Position numbers and translations under genes: made by a program. Below, in pieces: positions 19,334 to 27,228 of a DNA stretch of 64,000 nt (position 1 is the first letter of the stretch; the number at the start of each line of letters is the position of its first letter). This DNA comes from Paracidovorax avenae ATCC 19860. Lineage in GTDB: Bacteria; Pseudomonadota; Gammaproteobacteria; Burkholderiales; Burkholderiaceae_C. The notes beneath the pieces are model-generated. The model was not told where the DNA came from. It worked only from the letters and a program-made list of their open reading frames with translations, and made no database searches. The stretch lies in NCBI RefSeq assembly GCF_000176855.2, contig NC_015138.1, positions 3,596,001 through 3,660,000 on the forward strand. The letters are read 5' to 3'.

Positions 19334-19948
19334 CTAGAGCGGCCCGGGCTGCGGCTGCGCCAGCCCTGCTGCCGGGCCTGCAACGGAGCCCGCCTGCACC
19401 GGGGCGGCGGGTGCCTCGCTGCGCTGGCCCGGCCACTCCATGAACGTGGGCTCGATGCCGCGGCCGCGCAGCCAGTCGGCCAGCGCCTGGCCGGTGCCGG
19501 CGGGCCAGCACCGCAGGTTCTCCGGCGCGATCAGCCGGTAGTCCACCAGTTCGGGCGAGAGCCGCACCGTGCCGTGCGCCACCGCATGGTAGGCCACGAT
19601 GACCTGGTTCATGCGCTGGAAGTCGTACACCCCGATCAGCGACAGCGCGCTCACGTCGAGGTTCGTCTCTTCCTTCACCTCGCGCACGATGCCTTCCTGC
19701 GGCGACTCGCCCGCCTCCATGAAGCCGGTGATCAGCGCGAAGGCCTTGTGCTCCCACGCCGCATTGCGCGCCAGCAGCACGCGCCCGTCCAGTTCGACGA
19801 CCGCGGCCAGCACCGGCGTGGGATTGTTCCAGTGCGTCCAGCCACAGGCGGGGCAGCGCAGGCGCTGCCGCTCCCCGCCGTCCTCCAGGGCCGTGACCCA
19901 GGCCAGCAGCGTGGCGCACTGGGTGCAGAAACGCGGTTCGGAGTGCAT
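19334..19948 (-). CDS. Nudix hydrolase with N-terminal zinc ribbon
   Basis: A 204-residue hydrolase of nucleoside diphosphates linked to other moieties. The N-terminus carries a zinc-ribbon pattern, CTQC near residue 8 and CPAC near 30, as in NADH pyrophosphatase (NudC-like) proteins. The Nudix box reads GFMEAGESPQEGIVREVKEE with the catalytic REVKEE. The C-terminal 40 residues are Pro/Ala-rich and probably disordered. The ATG at 19948 begins just before the zinc ribbon. The gene lies between tusA and cysM, with 23 bases to the cysM stop. The substrate is not clear: NADH/NAD+ decapping or FAD are possible. Confidence 0.88.
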   Translation of the reverse strand: MHSEPRFCTQCATLLAWVTALEDGGERQRLRCPACGWTHWNNPTPVLAAVVELDGRVLLARNAAWEHKAFALITGFMEAGESPQEGIVREVKEETNLDVSALSLIGVYDFQRMNQVIVAYHAVAHGTVRLSPELVDYRLIAPENLRCWPAGTGQALADWLRGRGIEPTFMEWPGQRSEAPAAPVQAGSVAGPAAGLAQPQPGPL

Positions 19949-19971
19949 GGTGCAGTTGCCGGCCGCGCCCC

Positions 19972-20892
19972 TCAGGCGGGAAACACACCCGTGGACAGGT
20001 AGCGGTCGCCCCGGTCGCACACCACGAACACGATGGTCGCATCCCGCTCGCGCCGCGCGATCTCCTGTGCGGCCCAGCAGGCGCCCGCCGCGGAGATGCC
20101 CGCGAAGATGCCCTCCTCGCGCGCGAGGCGGCGGCACATGTCCTCGGCATCGTCCTGGCCGACATTGATCGTCTCGTCCACCGCACGCGGATCGTAGATC
20201 TTGGGCAGGTATTCCTGCGGCCACTTGCGGATGCCCGGAATGCGCGAGCCTTCCTTGGGCTGCGCACCGATGATCTGGATGGCAGGGTTCTTTTCCTTCA
20301 GGAAGCGCGACACGCCCGTGATCGTGCCGGTCGTACCCATGGCGCTCACGAAGTGCGTGATGCGCCCGCCCGTCTGCTCCCACAGCTCGGGCCCGGTGGT
20401 TTCGTAATGGATGCGCGGGTTGTCCGGGTTGGCGAACTGGTCGAGCACCACGCCCTTGCCCTGCCGCACCATGGCCTCGGCCAGGTCGCGTGCGTATTCC
20501 ATGCCGCCGCTCTTGGGCGTGAGGATCAGCTCCGCGCCGAACGCCTTCATCGTCTGGGCACGCTCCACCGACAGGTCTTCGGGCATCACGAGCACCATGC
20601 GGTAGCCCTTGATCGCCGCCGCCATCGCGAGCGCGATGCCGGTGTTGCCCGACGTCGCCTCGATCAACGTGTCGCCCGGCTTGATCTCCCCGCGCTCCTC
20701 CGCGCGCCGGATCATCGACAGCGCGGGCCGGTCCTTCACGGAGCCCGCAGGGTTGTTGCCTTCCAGCTTGCCCAGCACGACCGTGCCGCGCTCGGCGTTC
20801 TCCCGCGCGCCGATGCGCTGCAGGGCGACCAGCGGCGTGCGGCCGATCGCGTCTTCGATGGTGGGATACGTGGGGGAAGGGGTGGTAGCCAT
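19972..20892 (-). CDS. cysM: Cysteine synthase B (CysM type)
   Basis: A pyridoxal-phosphate enzyme that makes cysteine from O-acetylserine and sulfide or thiosulfate. The 306-residue length is normal for CysM. The PLP lysine is Lys53 in NPAGSVKDRPAL; the substrate loop is ATSGNTGIALAM, and the phosphate-binding glycine loop is SAMGTTGTITGVSRFL. CysM-like rather than CysK-like features are IGRTPLVALQRI with short N-terminus and IRKWPQEYLPKIYDP near residue 215. The gene diverges from tRNA-Leu, starting 43 bases from it. Confidence 0.95.
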   Translation of the reverse strand: MATTPSPTYPTIEDAIGRTPLVALQRIGARENAERGTVVLGKLEGNNPAGSVKDRPALSMIRRAEERGEIKPGDTLIEATSGNTGIALAMAAAIKGYRMVLVMPEDLSVERAQTMKAFGAELILTPKSGGMEYARDLAEAMVRQGKGVVLDQFANPDNPRIHYETTGPELWEQTGGRITHFVSAMGTTGTITGVSRFLKEKNPAIQIIGAQPKEGSRIPGIRKWPQEYLPKIYDPRAVDETINVGQDDAEDMCRRLAREEGIFAGISAAGACWAAQEIARRERDATIVFVVCDRGDRYLSTGVFPA

Positions 20893-20935
20893 AGCCCCCT
20901 ACTGTGCCATAATCCCGGGCTTCCTTCTTCGCGTC

Positions 20936-21020
20936 GCCCGGGTGGTGAAATTGGTAGACGCAGGGGACTCAAAATCCCCCGCCGCAAGGCGTGCCGGTTC
21001 GATTCCGGCCCCGGGCACCA
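20936..21020 (+). tRNA. tRNA-Leu (anticodon CAA)
   Basis: An 85-base class II tRNA with a long variable arm. The acceptor stem GCCCGGG pairs with CCCGGGC, and discriminator A plus CCA is encoded. The anticodon stem GGGGA/TCCCC holds the loop CTCAAAA, so the anticodon is CAA, reading UUG leucine. The T arm GCCGGTTCGATTCCGGC is intact. CATAAT at 20908-20913 is a possible -10 element. The downstream DNA changes character within 300 bases. Confidence 0.97.
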
Positions 21021-21310
21021 TGGCTCCGAAGCTATGGATCTAGCAGCTTCTGGTGAATTGTCGGCTCATGTATTGGCGCAATGCCAGTCGTTGAGCAGGT
21101 TGAGAGAACCCTCTGTGCGGCCACCAAACGCCTGAGAGCCCTGGAAGCATTCGGGCGGTTCGCGACAGTACTTCAGCGGCATCAGCAAAATCCCACCCCG
21201 CGCGCCACTCGCTCTGCCGTCACTGCGGCAACACTTCAAATCGCCCGCCGTCGCGCCCGACTCAAGAAAAAGCCCACGATGAGCGGAGCGTGCGACAGGC
21301 GCGGCAAATG
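21021..21310. other. Non-coding stretch after tRNA-Leu
   Basis: A transition zone between the tRNA and the low-G+C gene. An 88-codon plus-strand frame (21081-21347) runs through it but has no ribosome site, no recognisable motif, and overlaps the end of the convergent gene by 37 bases, so I do not call it. I could not see a second copy of the tRNA 3' end that would mark an attachment site within the next 1.5 kb. It may be the remnant of an older insertion at the tRNA. Confidence 0.4.
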
Positions 21311-22282
21311 TCAGTCGGTCATGATGTGGCTGGTCAATCCCGTGTAGGTGAAAGCCATATGACCGTTCTTGTCCAAATTGGATCCGATACTGATCTCACC
21401 GCCCGCCACGATAGTATTCAAACGAAGGTAATTGAAATCCAATGGCGGAAGCGAACCGTTGTATGAAGGCTTCGAAGTAAAATCATTGTAGAAATTAACA
21501 ATATTCTGCTTCGTCATGCAAAATCCGAACCATCTCTCATCAGAGAACTTGGATGTCGTAAAAGTCGCGGATCCTCCTGAAGTAGTGATGTACCGATCAC
21601 CCCCAAAATAGGTCGCACCAACTGCCCAGCCAGTAGCAGGATCCACAAACGTCTGATCTGTAGCGTTCTTGTTGTCGAATATCAAGGCACCTACAGCAAA
21701 CAGGGAGCCCGGCACACGGGCGTCAGACAGAAGATAGGTTACCCCGGTCTGATTATTGGACCCATCACCTGTCCAGCTGGAGGGAACGGTGGACGTCACA
21801 CCCATGCACAACCGTGGGTTCGGTCCTTGTGCGTCACTCCACGGGCGAATGTCCTGATCGAAGGCGTGCTGGAAATTGATGGTTTTCAGCTGTGGCTGGT
21901 GCGCCGAGGCCAGGGGCGCGGAATACGTGTGCAGCTGAGCGCCGAACTTATAGCCGCTGACCTGAATGGCTGTTGAGCCGTTCCAGCCCGCCGAAACCGT
22001 TCTTTCCCTGTTTGCTTTCACAGCGCCACTGTTGTACACACCAGTAAAATCACCTACCTCCCATGCGGGGATCTGGTTGGTATTTCCGACATTGAATGTA
22101 AGTATGCTGGTCCCCAGCACAGCTTGACCCGGATCATTGTACATGTATGGAGCAATACTATCGATATACTCCTGCTGATAAAGAAATGTCGTGCCTGCCG
22201 TCGCCATTGACGCCGCCAGCGAAATTCCCACTGCAAACATTTTCCTGCTAGCAGACACGGTAGATTCGATATTCATTGCCAT
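21311..22282 (-). CDS. Secreted protein of unknown family, low G+C
   Basis: I do not recognise this 323-residue protein. It has an export signal at about residues 1-28 (basic residues, MFAVGISLAASMATAG, probable cut after ATA or TAG). The mature part is rich in Gly, Ser, Thr, Asn and aromatics, with predicted strands and only two cysteines (LCMGV, GFCMT), which could form a disulfide. The look is of a beta-rich extracellular or carbohydrate-binding domain, but no motif proves this. A near-perfect ribosome site AAGGAGG precedes the ATG at 22282. Base composition is close to half G+C, far below its neighbours, and A/T-ending codons are common, which suggests horizontal acquisition beside the tRNA. 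Confidence 0.75.
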   Translation of the reverse strand: MAMNIESTVSASRKMFAVGISLAASMATAGTTFLYQQEYIDSIAPYMYNDPGQAVLGTSILTFNVGNTNQIPAWEVGDFTGVYNSGAVKANRERTVSAGWNGSTAIQVSGYKFGAQLHTYSAPLASAHQPQLKTINFQHAFDQDIRPWSDAQGPNPRLCMGVTSTVPSSWTGDGSNNQTGVTYLLSDARVPGSLFAVGALIFDNKNATDQTFVDPATGWAVGATYFGGDRYITTSGGSATFTTSKFSDERWFGFCMTKQNIVNFYNDFTSKPSYNGSLPPLDFNYLRLNTIVAGGEISIGSNLDKNGHMAFTYTGLTSHIMTD

Positions 22283-22346
22283 AGAGACCTCCTTGCGACT
22301 TGGCGAGAGATGTTAGCAGACAGTGCTTTTCCCAATCCGACAAGCA

Positions 22347-22364
22347 GGATACCCGGCTGTATCC
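22347..22364. promoter_or_regulatory. Inverted repeat upstream of the unknown secreted gene
   Basis: GGATAC and GTATCC are separated by CCGGCT, a 6-bp dyad, located 65-82 bases upstream of the minus-strand ATG at 22282. Such a position fits an operator or a small leader hairpin. No regulator is encoded nearby. Confidence 0.35.
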
Positions 22365-22582
22365 ACAGATTATTCGACCGCTGAGCCAACTGCTTTTACT
22401 GTCCAGTCATCCTCACCAACTTACCAACATGGATGGGGCCAACGCGGTCATCTAGCCGTGGCGCCGGTTGCGGGCGTTTGACTGCCAGCGGTCTGGAGGG
22501 CGCCGGCGATCGGTGGGCGCGAGCAGCACGCGCCCCACCATTGCGACACCGAGGTCTGCCACTGTTGCGTTTGGCGCCTGCT

Positions 22583-22613
<31 letters not shown>

Positions 22614-22785
22614 TGTCCATGGCTAATTCGCGGGCAAATGCGGCTTGGCTTGTCAACGGCGGCTATCACTCACGGCCGGTCCAAATTTTTGGAATCAGCC
22701 AAGCCGTTCCTCCACTTCGCTCCAATCAAGCACAAAATTCACGACAATCAATTGCTTCAAAACGTATCAAAACAAAGCTCTCCCC

Positions 22786-23730
22786 ATGACCGCTGCCGTT
22801 CTTCACAAACCTCTTGCGGCCGTCGCGCCCTTCTGCCACGCGATCGCCGCCAGCCTCTTGCTTGCCGGAACCGCCTTTGCCGCAACCACGACCTTTTCCA
22901 CTCCTGGGGCCGCGACCTGGACCGTGCCTGCCGGTGTGACCAGCGTGAACGTGGTCGCCACGGGCGGCGGCGGCGGCGGCGGATATGGAGCAGCCGGTGG
23001 TAACGGCGGCGTGGTGACCGTGTCCCTGCAGGTCACCCCCGGCCAGACACTGAACATGTTCGTCGGCGGCGGCGGTGGGCGCCGTGCTTCCCAGGGGGGC
23101 GCCGGCGGCGGTTCATCCCAGATCGATCCGGGATCGGCCAACCAGATCATTGCCGGCGGCGGCGGAGGCGGCGGTGGCTCGGGCGGAAACGGAGGCAACG
23201 GCAACGGAGGTGCCGGCGGCAACGGCGGGGCAACGGGCGGCAGTGGTGGCAGCAACGGTATCGGCGGTGCCGCCGGAACCAACGCTTCCACCCGAACCTG
23301 CCCGGTGGGTACGGGCGGTAATGGCAACGGTGGTGCCGGCGGCACCGGCGGCTTCGATCAGAACGCGACGGCCGGTGCGGTCGGCGGATCAGGCTCCGGC
23401 ACCGGTACGGGGGGCACCGGAGCGACGGGCAGCAGTTGCGCCAGTGGCGGAGGCGGCGGGGGCTATGGCGGTGGCGGAGCCGGCGGCGCAGCCGGTGCGG
23501 ACGCAGGTGGAGGCGGCGGTGGCAGCGTCGGACCGAACGGCGCGGTCATCAGCGTGGCCAGCAATGCGGGTGCGACGAATACTGCAGGCGGTAATGGATC
23601 GATCGCTCTGACCTATGCGGATGCAGTGGCAACGCCAGCTCCAATTCCCACCCTGTCCCAGTGGGGTCTGGTGCTCATGGCGGGGCTGCTCGGCCTGTTC
23701 GCTGCAGGCACGATGCGCCGCCGTCGCTGA
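22786..23730 (+). CDS. Glycine-rich surface protein with IPTL-CTERM sorting tail
   Basis: A 314-residue exported protein. A signal peptide at about 1-32 ends AGTAFA. It is followed by a strand motif TFSTPGAATWTVPAGVTSVNV, as in Gly-rich bacterial surface proteins, and then about 180 residues made almost entirely of Gly with Asn, Ser, Ala and Thr. The C-terminus from residue 287 reads IPTLSQWGLVLMAGLL, then a hydrophobic stretch and MRRRR. This is the IPTL-CTERM sorting signal, cut in other species by exosortase H. Three cysteines occur in or near the repeat region (RTCPVG, SSCASG). No exosortase is in this window. The ATG at 22786 has no clear ribosome site. Likely a cell-surface or matrix protein. 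Confidence 0.88.
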   Translation: MTAAVLHKPLAAVAPFCHAIAASLLLAGTAFAATTTFSTPGAATWTVPAGVTSVNVVATGGGGGGGYGAAGGNGGVVTVSLQVTPGQTLNMFVGGGGGRRASQGGAGGGSSQIDPGSANQIIAGGGGGGGGSGGNGGNGNGGAGGNGGATGGSGGSNGIGGAAGTNASTRTCPVGTGGNGNGGAGGTGGFDQNATAGAVGGSGSGTGTGGTGATGSSCASGGGGGGYGGGGAGGAAGADAGGGGGGSVGPNGAVISVASNAGATNTAGGNGSIALTYADAVATPAPIPTLSQWGLVLMAGLLGLFAAGTMRRRR

Positions 23731-23749
23731 AGCACAAGCGTGGAGCGCC

Positions 23750-23773
23750 CTGCCGGGGAAAGCGTGCCGGCAG
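23750..23773 (+). terminator. Hairpin after the IPTL-CTERM gene (weak)
   Basis: CTGCCGG pairs with CCGGCAG around a ten-base loop, 20 bases after the stop of the IPTL-CTERM gene. There is no T tract, so this is at most a 3' stem that could pause polymerase or protect the message. Confidence 0.3.
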
Positions 23774-23778
23774 CCCGT

Positions 23779-24006
23779 TCACCGCGACCACTTCCGCTCG
23801 GCCTTCGGCTCCACGGTGATGTCCACATGCTTCTGTACTTCCGGCCGGCCGGTCCGGGGATTGGTGTCCACCACATCCTCCAGCGTGATCTTGCTCACCT
23901 CGGCCTGGGTGTCTGACTCCAGGTCTTCCAGCACCTCGCCCACCCGCTTCTCTGCGGCATCCACCTGTTGCTGCGTGGCGGGAGACGGGGTGGTGCGGGA
24001 CAGCAT
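23779..24006 (-). CDS. Small hypothetical protein (75 aa)
   Basis: An acidic, hydrophilic 75-residue protein without signal peptide or membrane segment. Residues 10-45 (QQQVDAAEKRVGEVLEDLESDTQAEV) are likely helical and perhaps coiled coil. The second half (VDTNPRTGRPEVQKHVDITVEPKAERKW) looks extended. I do not recognise the family. GGAACC precedes the ATG at 24006. It points toward the IPTL-CTERM gene and has the codon pattern of its G+C-rich neighbours, so it is probably a real but lineage-restricted gene. Confidence 0.6.
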   Translation of the reverse strand: MLSRTTPSPATQQQVDAAEKRVGEVLEDLESDTQAEVSKITLEDVVDTNPRTGRPEVQKHVDITVEPKAERKWSR

Positions 24007-24046
24007 GGCGGGTTCCTTGGAGGAGTGGCGGAAGGTATCGGGGCCG

Positions 24047-24193
24047 TCAGGGCCGTGCCTGTGCAACCGACGAAGAGCCCTGCAGCCATCCGCAATGCGG
24101 AGGCATGTCGGCCGGCTCCGGCGGCGGCGCCGGAACGTCGGGCTCGACAGGCTGGTCGCCCTTGTCGGCAGGAGAACGGTGCAGGGACGGCAT
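24047..24193 (-). CDS. Possible 48-aa proline-rich small protein
   Basis: The frame starts MPSLHRSPADKGDQPVEPDV and has the repeat-like core PVEPDVPAPPPEPAD, a composition seen in short disordered proteins. No Shine-Dalgarno sequence precedes the ATG at 24193, and the frame is open for a long way upstream, as expected by chance in such G+C-rich DNA. It lies between two other small minus-strand genes. I list it as doubtful. Confidence 0.25.
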   Translation of the reverse strand: MPSLHRSPADKGDQPVEPDVPAPPPEPADMPPHCGWLQGSSSVAQARP

Positions 24194-24234
24194 GGGGGAG
24201 TGGAAATGGGAGGAGCGACGGCGCCAGGGCCTGC

Positions 24235-24327
24235 TCAGAAGCCGCTCATGACGGATGCCGCGAAGTAGGCGATTCCCAGGCTGGAGAAAAGCACGAATCC
24301 GGCCACGACAGTCAGCATTTCTTTCAT
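24235..24327 (-). CDS. 30-residue single-pass membrane small protein
   Basis: The frame encodes MKEMLTVVAGFVLFSSLGIA followed by YFAASVMSGF: a two-charge N-terminus and one hydrophobic helix of about 20 residues running to the end. GAAGGA sits eight bases before the ATG at 24327, a good ribosome site in a stretch with few other such sites. The length, charge and hydrophobic profile fit the class of tiny inner-membrane proteins that act on larger partners or in stress responses. I know of no named family for it. The partner cannot be inferred from the neighbours, which are also small orphans. Confidence 0.6.
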   Translation of the reverse strand: MKEMLTVVAGFVLFSSLGIAYFAASVMSGF

Positions 24328-24610
24328 GTTCGTCCTTCAATGGCGGAACATTGCCGGCCGGGACCATGCTGCCCGAACCGCTTTCCATACGGCCCGCCGC
24401 GGGACGATCCGTCACCGGGCCTGGCCATTTGTGTTCAATCTCTGGGCACCTGCCGGAGGAGGGGAACAATTCCCGTCTCCTGCAGGCACAGCCGCTACTG
24501 TATGAAAACCCCGAATTCCGCGGTGTAGGACGAATGCCGGTTCGGTGTCGGACGGATGGGCGGAAAAAGAAAAGCCGGGGCGTTGCCCCGGCCTGACACA
24601 CGGCGGAGGG
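24328..24610. other. Intergenic region with terminator
   Basis: 283 bases between two small minus-strand genes. It holds the hairpin terminator at 24564-24592 and an unremarkable G+C-rich stretch. Minus-strand sequence near 24500 (CATACAGTAG) could contain a -10 box for the 30-residue gene, but no matching -35 was found. No further gene is supported. Confidence 0.4.
24564..24592 (-). terminator. Intrinsic terminator (minus strand)
   Basis: GCCGGGGC pairs with GCCCCGGC around the loop GTT at 24574-24592. Read on the minus strand, it is followed by TTTTCTTTTT (complement of 24564-24573). This is a strong rho-independent terminator 19 bases after the stop of the 76-residue gene. Confidence 0.9.
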
Positions 24611-24841
24611 TCAACCTTCCTGGCGGCGGATGACTGCGCGGCCGCTGTCGGTAATGACCAGGTCGCCGGTGGCGTTCTTCGCGATGTAGCCGCGCTCGTA
24701 GAGGCGACCCGACAGGTGGTGGCGCAGGGCCTCCGGCACGCTGATGGCGCGGCCGATCTCCAGTTGCTTGAGGGCTTCGAGTTCATCGACCGTAGGATCG
24801 AAGTGGGGGGCGTGGTAGGTGCCGCTCGTGTGGTTTTGCAT
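24611..24841 (-). CDS. Small hypothetical protein, winged-helix-like (76 aa)
   Basis: A 76-residue protein starting MQNHTSGTYHAPHFDPTVDE. The core ALKQLEIGRAISVPEALRHH and RLYERGYIAKNATGDLVITDSGRAVI has the rhythm of a short winged helix: two helices and a beta hairpin ending in VITDSGRAVI, as in small DNA-binding or DUF-type proteins. The assignment is a pattern guess, not a motif match. GGAGT precedes the ATG at 24841. It is a single-gene unit, ended by the strong terminator at 24564-24592. Confidence 0.65.
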   Translation of the reverse strand: MQNHTSGTYHAPHFDPTVDELEALKQLEIGRAISVPEALRHHLSGRLYERGYIAKNATGDLVITDSGRAVIRRQEG

Positions 24842-24967
24842 GTGCCGGTACTCCTTGTTGTGACGATGGGCAGGGAAACAGAGCCTGCAAGCGCCTGCTC
24901 TACAGCAGGTAGGGCACAGCCTAGCCCGGGGTGGCGGCCGATGCAACCGGACAGGACGCCGCCCGGG

Positions 24968-25867
24968 TCAAGTCGCGGCCATGTCCTGCAACCACGCGCC
25001 GAAGGCCGCGACGACCGGGGGCGGGGACTGCGCGGGGGTGACGAAGTAGTAGCCCCGCCCTCCCCGCGGCGGACGGTCGCAGGCCGGCACCAGTTCGCCC
25101 CGTGCACGCTCCGGCTCGATCAGCATCAGCGGCACCAGCGCCACGCCCAGGCCGTGGGCAGCCGCCACGGCGGACATGGAAAAGAGTTCGTAGCGCGGAC
25201 CGTCCAGGGCATGCTGGGGCGCATGCACCCCCATGGATTCGAACCACTGGCGCCATGCCAAGGGCCGCGTCGTCTGCTGCAGCAGCGGCAGTTCAGCCAG
25301 GGCTTCCGGCGCCAGGGGCCGGCCCCCCGGCAACAGCGCCGGACTGCAGACGGGCGCCACGTCCTCCTGCAGCAGCCACAGCGCCTGGGTACCGGGCCAG
25401 TTGGCCACCTGCTCGGGCGTGCCGGCATAGAGGGCCGCATCGAAGCCCGCGTCCGCGAAAAGGAAGGGGCGCACCTGGGTCTCGATGTGCACCACGATGT
25501 CGGGATGGCGCGCGGCCAGTTGCGGCAGGCGGGGCACCAGCCAGCGGGTGGCGAAGGTCGGCACGGCCGCGAGGCGGATCGAGCCGCCCTGCCCCTGGTG
25601 GGCCATCACGTCGAGCGTGTCGCGCTCCAGGCCTTCGAGCCAGCGCCCGACCTGGGCGGCATAGTGGGTGCCGGCAGGCGTCAGCGCCACACCGTGGCGG
25701 GTGCGGCGGAACAGGGCCACGCCCAGGAATTCCTCCAGCGCCATGATCTGCCGCGACACGGCGCTTTGCGTGAGGAACAGCTCCTGGGCCGCACGGGTGT
25801 AGCTTTCGTGGCGGGCAGCGGCTTCGAAGCAGGCCAGGGCCTGGGTGGACGGCAGGATGCGGCGCAT
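24968..25867 (-). CDS. LysR-family transcriptional regulator (GcvA-like)
   Basis: A 299-residue LysR regulator. The N-terminal helix-turn-helix covers about residues 5-65 (LACFEAAARHESYTRAAQEL, LTQSAVSRQIMALEEFLGVALF). The effector domain follows from about residue 95. The opening ILPSTQALACFEAAARH and VALTPAG place it near the GcvA/AmpR group. It is divergent from an acyl-CoA dehydrogenase and CoA-transferase pair with 154 bases between, the classic LysR arrangement, so it probably controls that pair in response to a dicarboxylic-acid or CoA-ester intermediate. The effector is unknown. Confidence 0.92.
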   Translation of the reverse strand: MRRILPSTQALACFEAAARHESYTRAAQELFLTQSAVSRQIMALEEFLGVALFRRTRHGVALTPAGTHYAAQVGRWLEGLERDTLDVMAHQGQGGSIRLAAVPTFATRWLVPRLPQLAARHPDIVVHIETQVRPFLFADAGFDAALYAGTPEQVANWPGTQALWLLQEDVAPVCSPALLPGGRPLAPEALAELPLLQQTTRPLAWRQWFESMGVHAPQHALDGPRYELFSMSAVAAAHGLGVALVPLMLIEPERARGELVPACDRPPRGGRGYYFVTPAQSPPPVVAAFGAWLQDMAAT

Positions 25868-25922
25868 GGGGGGATGCTACACAGATATTCCATCGACTCA
25901 TGTCTGGATGCAACTTCATCGC

Positions 25923-25952
25923 TTGCTGCAGCCCGTCCGCAAGGCATAGCAT
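25923..25952 (+). promoter_or_regulatory. Candidate promoter of the acyl-CoA dehydrogenase gene
   Basis: TTGCTG at 25923-25928 and TAGCAT at 25947-25952 are separated by 18 bases, 70 bases before the ATG at 26022. Matches to consensus are moderate (three and four of six), as expected for a LysR-activated promoter. I could not pick out a clear T-N11-A palindrome in the intergenic region. Confidence 0.35.
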
Positions 25953-26021
25953 CCAGGCATTCCGAGTGACATGCCGAACCGGCAAATCACATCTTTCGCC
26001 CCGATTTTCAGGAGACACACC

Positions 26022-27221
26022 ATGGCCCGTCCTGCCGCCTTCCACTGGGAAGACCCCTTCCTGCTCGACCAGCAGCTCAGCGACGACGAGCGCATGGTGC
26101 GCGATGCCGCTGCGGCCTACTGCCGCGACCGGCTGGCGACGCGCGTGCTCGAGCAGTTCCGCCACGAGAAGACCGACACGGCCATCTTCCGCGAGATGGG
26201 CGAGCTGGGCCTGCTGGGCCCCACCATCCCGGAGCAGTACGGCGGTCCCGGGCTGAACTACGTGGCCTACGGCCTGATCGCCCGGGAGATCGAGCGGGTC
26301 GATTCCGGCTACCGGTCGATGGCGAGCGTGCAGAGTTCGCTGGTGATGGTGCCGATTTTCGAGTTCGGCACCGAGGCGCAGAAGCAGAAGTACCTGCCCA
26401 AGCTCGCGAGCGGCGAATGGATCGGCTGCTTCGGCCTGACCGAGCCCGACCACGGCTCCGATCCCGGCAGCATGGCCACGCGCGCCTACAAGACCGCGGG
26501 CGGCTACAAGCTCAAGGGCAGCAAGATGTGGATCACCAACAGCCCGATCGCCGATGTGTTCGTCGTCTGGGCCAAGGAGGTGAGCGAATCCGGCGCCGTG
26601 GGCCCGATCCGCGGTTTCGTGCTGGAAAAGGGCATGCAGGGCCTCACGGCACCGGCCATCCACGGCAAGGTGGGCCTGCGTGCATCCATCACCGGCGAGA
26701 TCGTGATGGACGACGTGTTCGTGCCCGAAGAGAACGCGTTCCCCGAGGTGCAGGGCCTGAAGGGCCCGTTCACCTGCCTGAACAGCGCGCGCTACGGCAT
26801 CGCCTGGGGCGCGCTGGGCGCGGCCGAGTTCTGCTGGCACACGGCACGCCAGTACACGCTGGACCGCAAGCAGTTCGGCCGGCCGCTCGCCGCCAACCAG
26901 CTCATCCAGAAGAAGCTGGCCGACATGCAGACCGAGATCGCCATCGGCCTGCAGGCCTGCCTGCGCCTGGGCCGCATGAAGGACGAGGGCACGGCCGCCG
27001 TCGAGGCCACCTCCATCATCAAGCGCAACAGCTGCGGCAAGGCGCTGGACATCGCCCGCATGGCGCGCGACATGATGGGCGGCAACGGCATCAGCGACGA
27101 GTTCGGCGTGGCGCGGCACCTGGTGAACCTGGAGGTGGTCAACACCTACGAGGGCACGCACGACGTGCATGCGCTCATCCTGGGCCGGGCCCAGACGGGC
27201 ATCGCCGCGTTCGCGAACTGA
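26022..27221 (+). CDS. gcdH: Glutaryl-CoA dehydrogenase-type acyl-CoA dehydrogenase
   Basis: A 399-residue FAD enzyme that oxidises and decarboxylates glutaryl-CoA to crotonyl-CoA in lysine, tryptophan and glutarate breakdown. Family motifs include [16 protein letters not shown], the FAD-contact MWITNS, and the C-terminal catalytic-base region [17 protein letters not shown] with Glu377. The YEGTHDVH form of this motif and the TEPDHGSDP loop are typical of glutaryl-CoA dehydrogenases rather than straight-chain enzymes. CAGGAGA precedes the ATG at 26022. A CoA-transferase follows after seven bases and a LysR gene diverges. Glutaryl specificity is likely but inferred. Confidence 0.9.
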   Translation: MARPAAFHWEDPFLLDQQLSDDERMVRDAAAAYCRDRLATRVLEQFRHEKTDTAIFREMGELGLLGPTIPEQYGGPGLNYVAYGLIAREIERVDSGYRSMASVQSSLVMVPIFEFGTEAQKQKYLPKLASGEWIGCFGLTEPDHGSDPGSMATRAYKTAGGYKLKGSKMWITNSPIADVFVVWAKEVSESGAVGPIRGFVLEKGMQGLTAPAIHGKVGLRASITGEIVMDDVFVPEENAFPEVQGLKGPFTCLNSARYGIAWGALGAAEFCWHTARQYTLDRKQFGRPLAANQLIQKKLADMQTEIAIGLQACLRLGRMKDEGTAAVEATSIIKRNSCGKALDIARMARDMMGGNGISDEFGVARHLVNLEVVNTYEGTHDVHALILGRAQTGIAAFAN

Positions 27222-27228
27222 CGGCGCC

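Noticed and set aside
21081..21347. 88-codon plus-strand frame after the tRNA
   Set aside because: No ribosome site or motif, and it overlaps the convergent secreted-protein gene.
22970..23560. Apparent tandem repeat or CRISPR-like pattern
   Set aside because: It is the glycine-rich coding region; the irregular GGC/GGT codons explain it, and there are no spacers.
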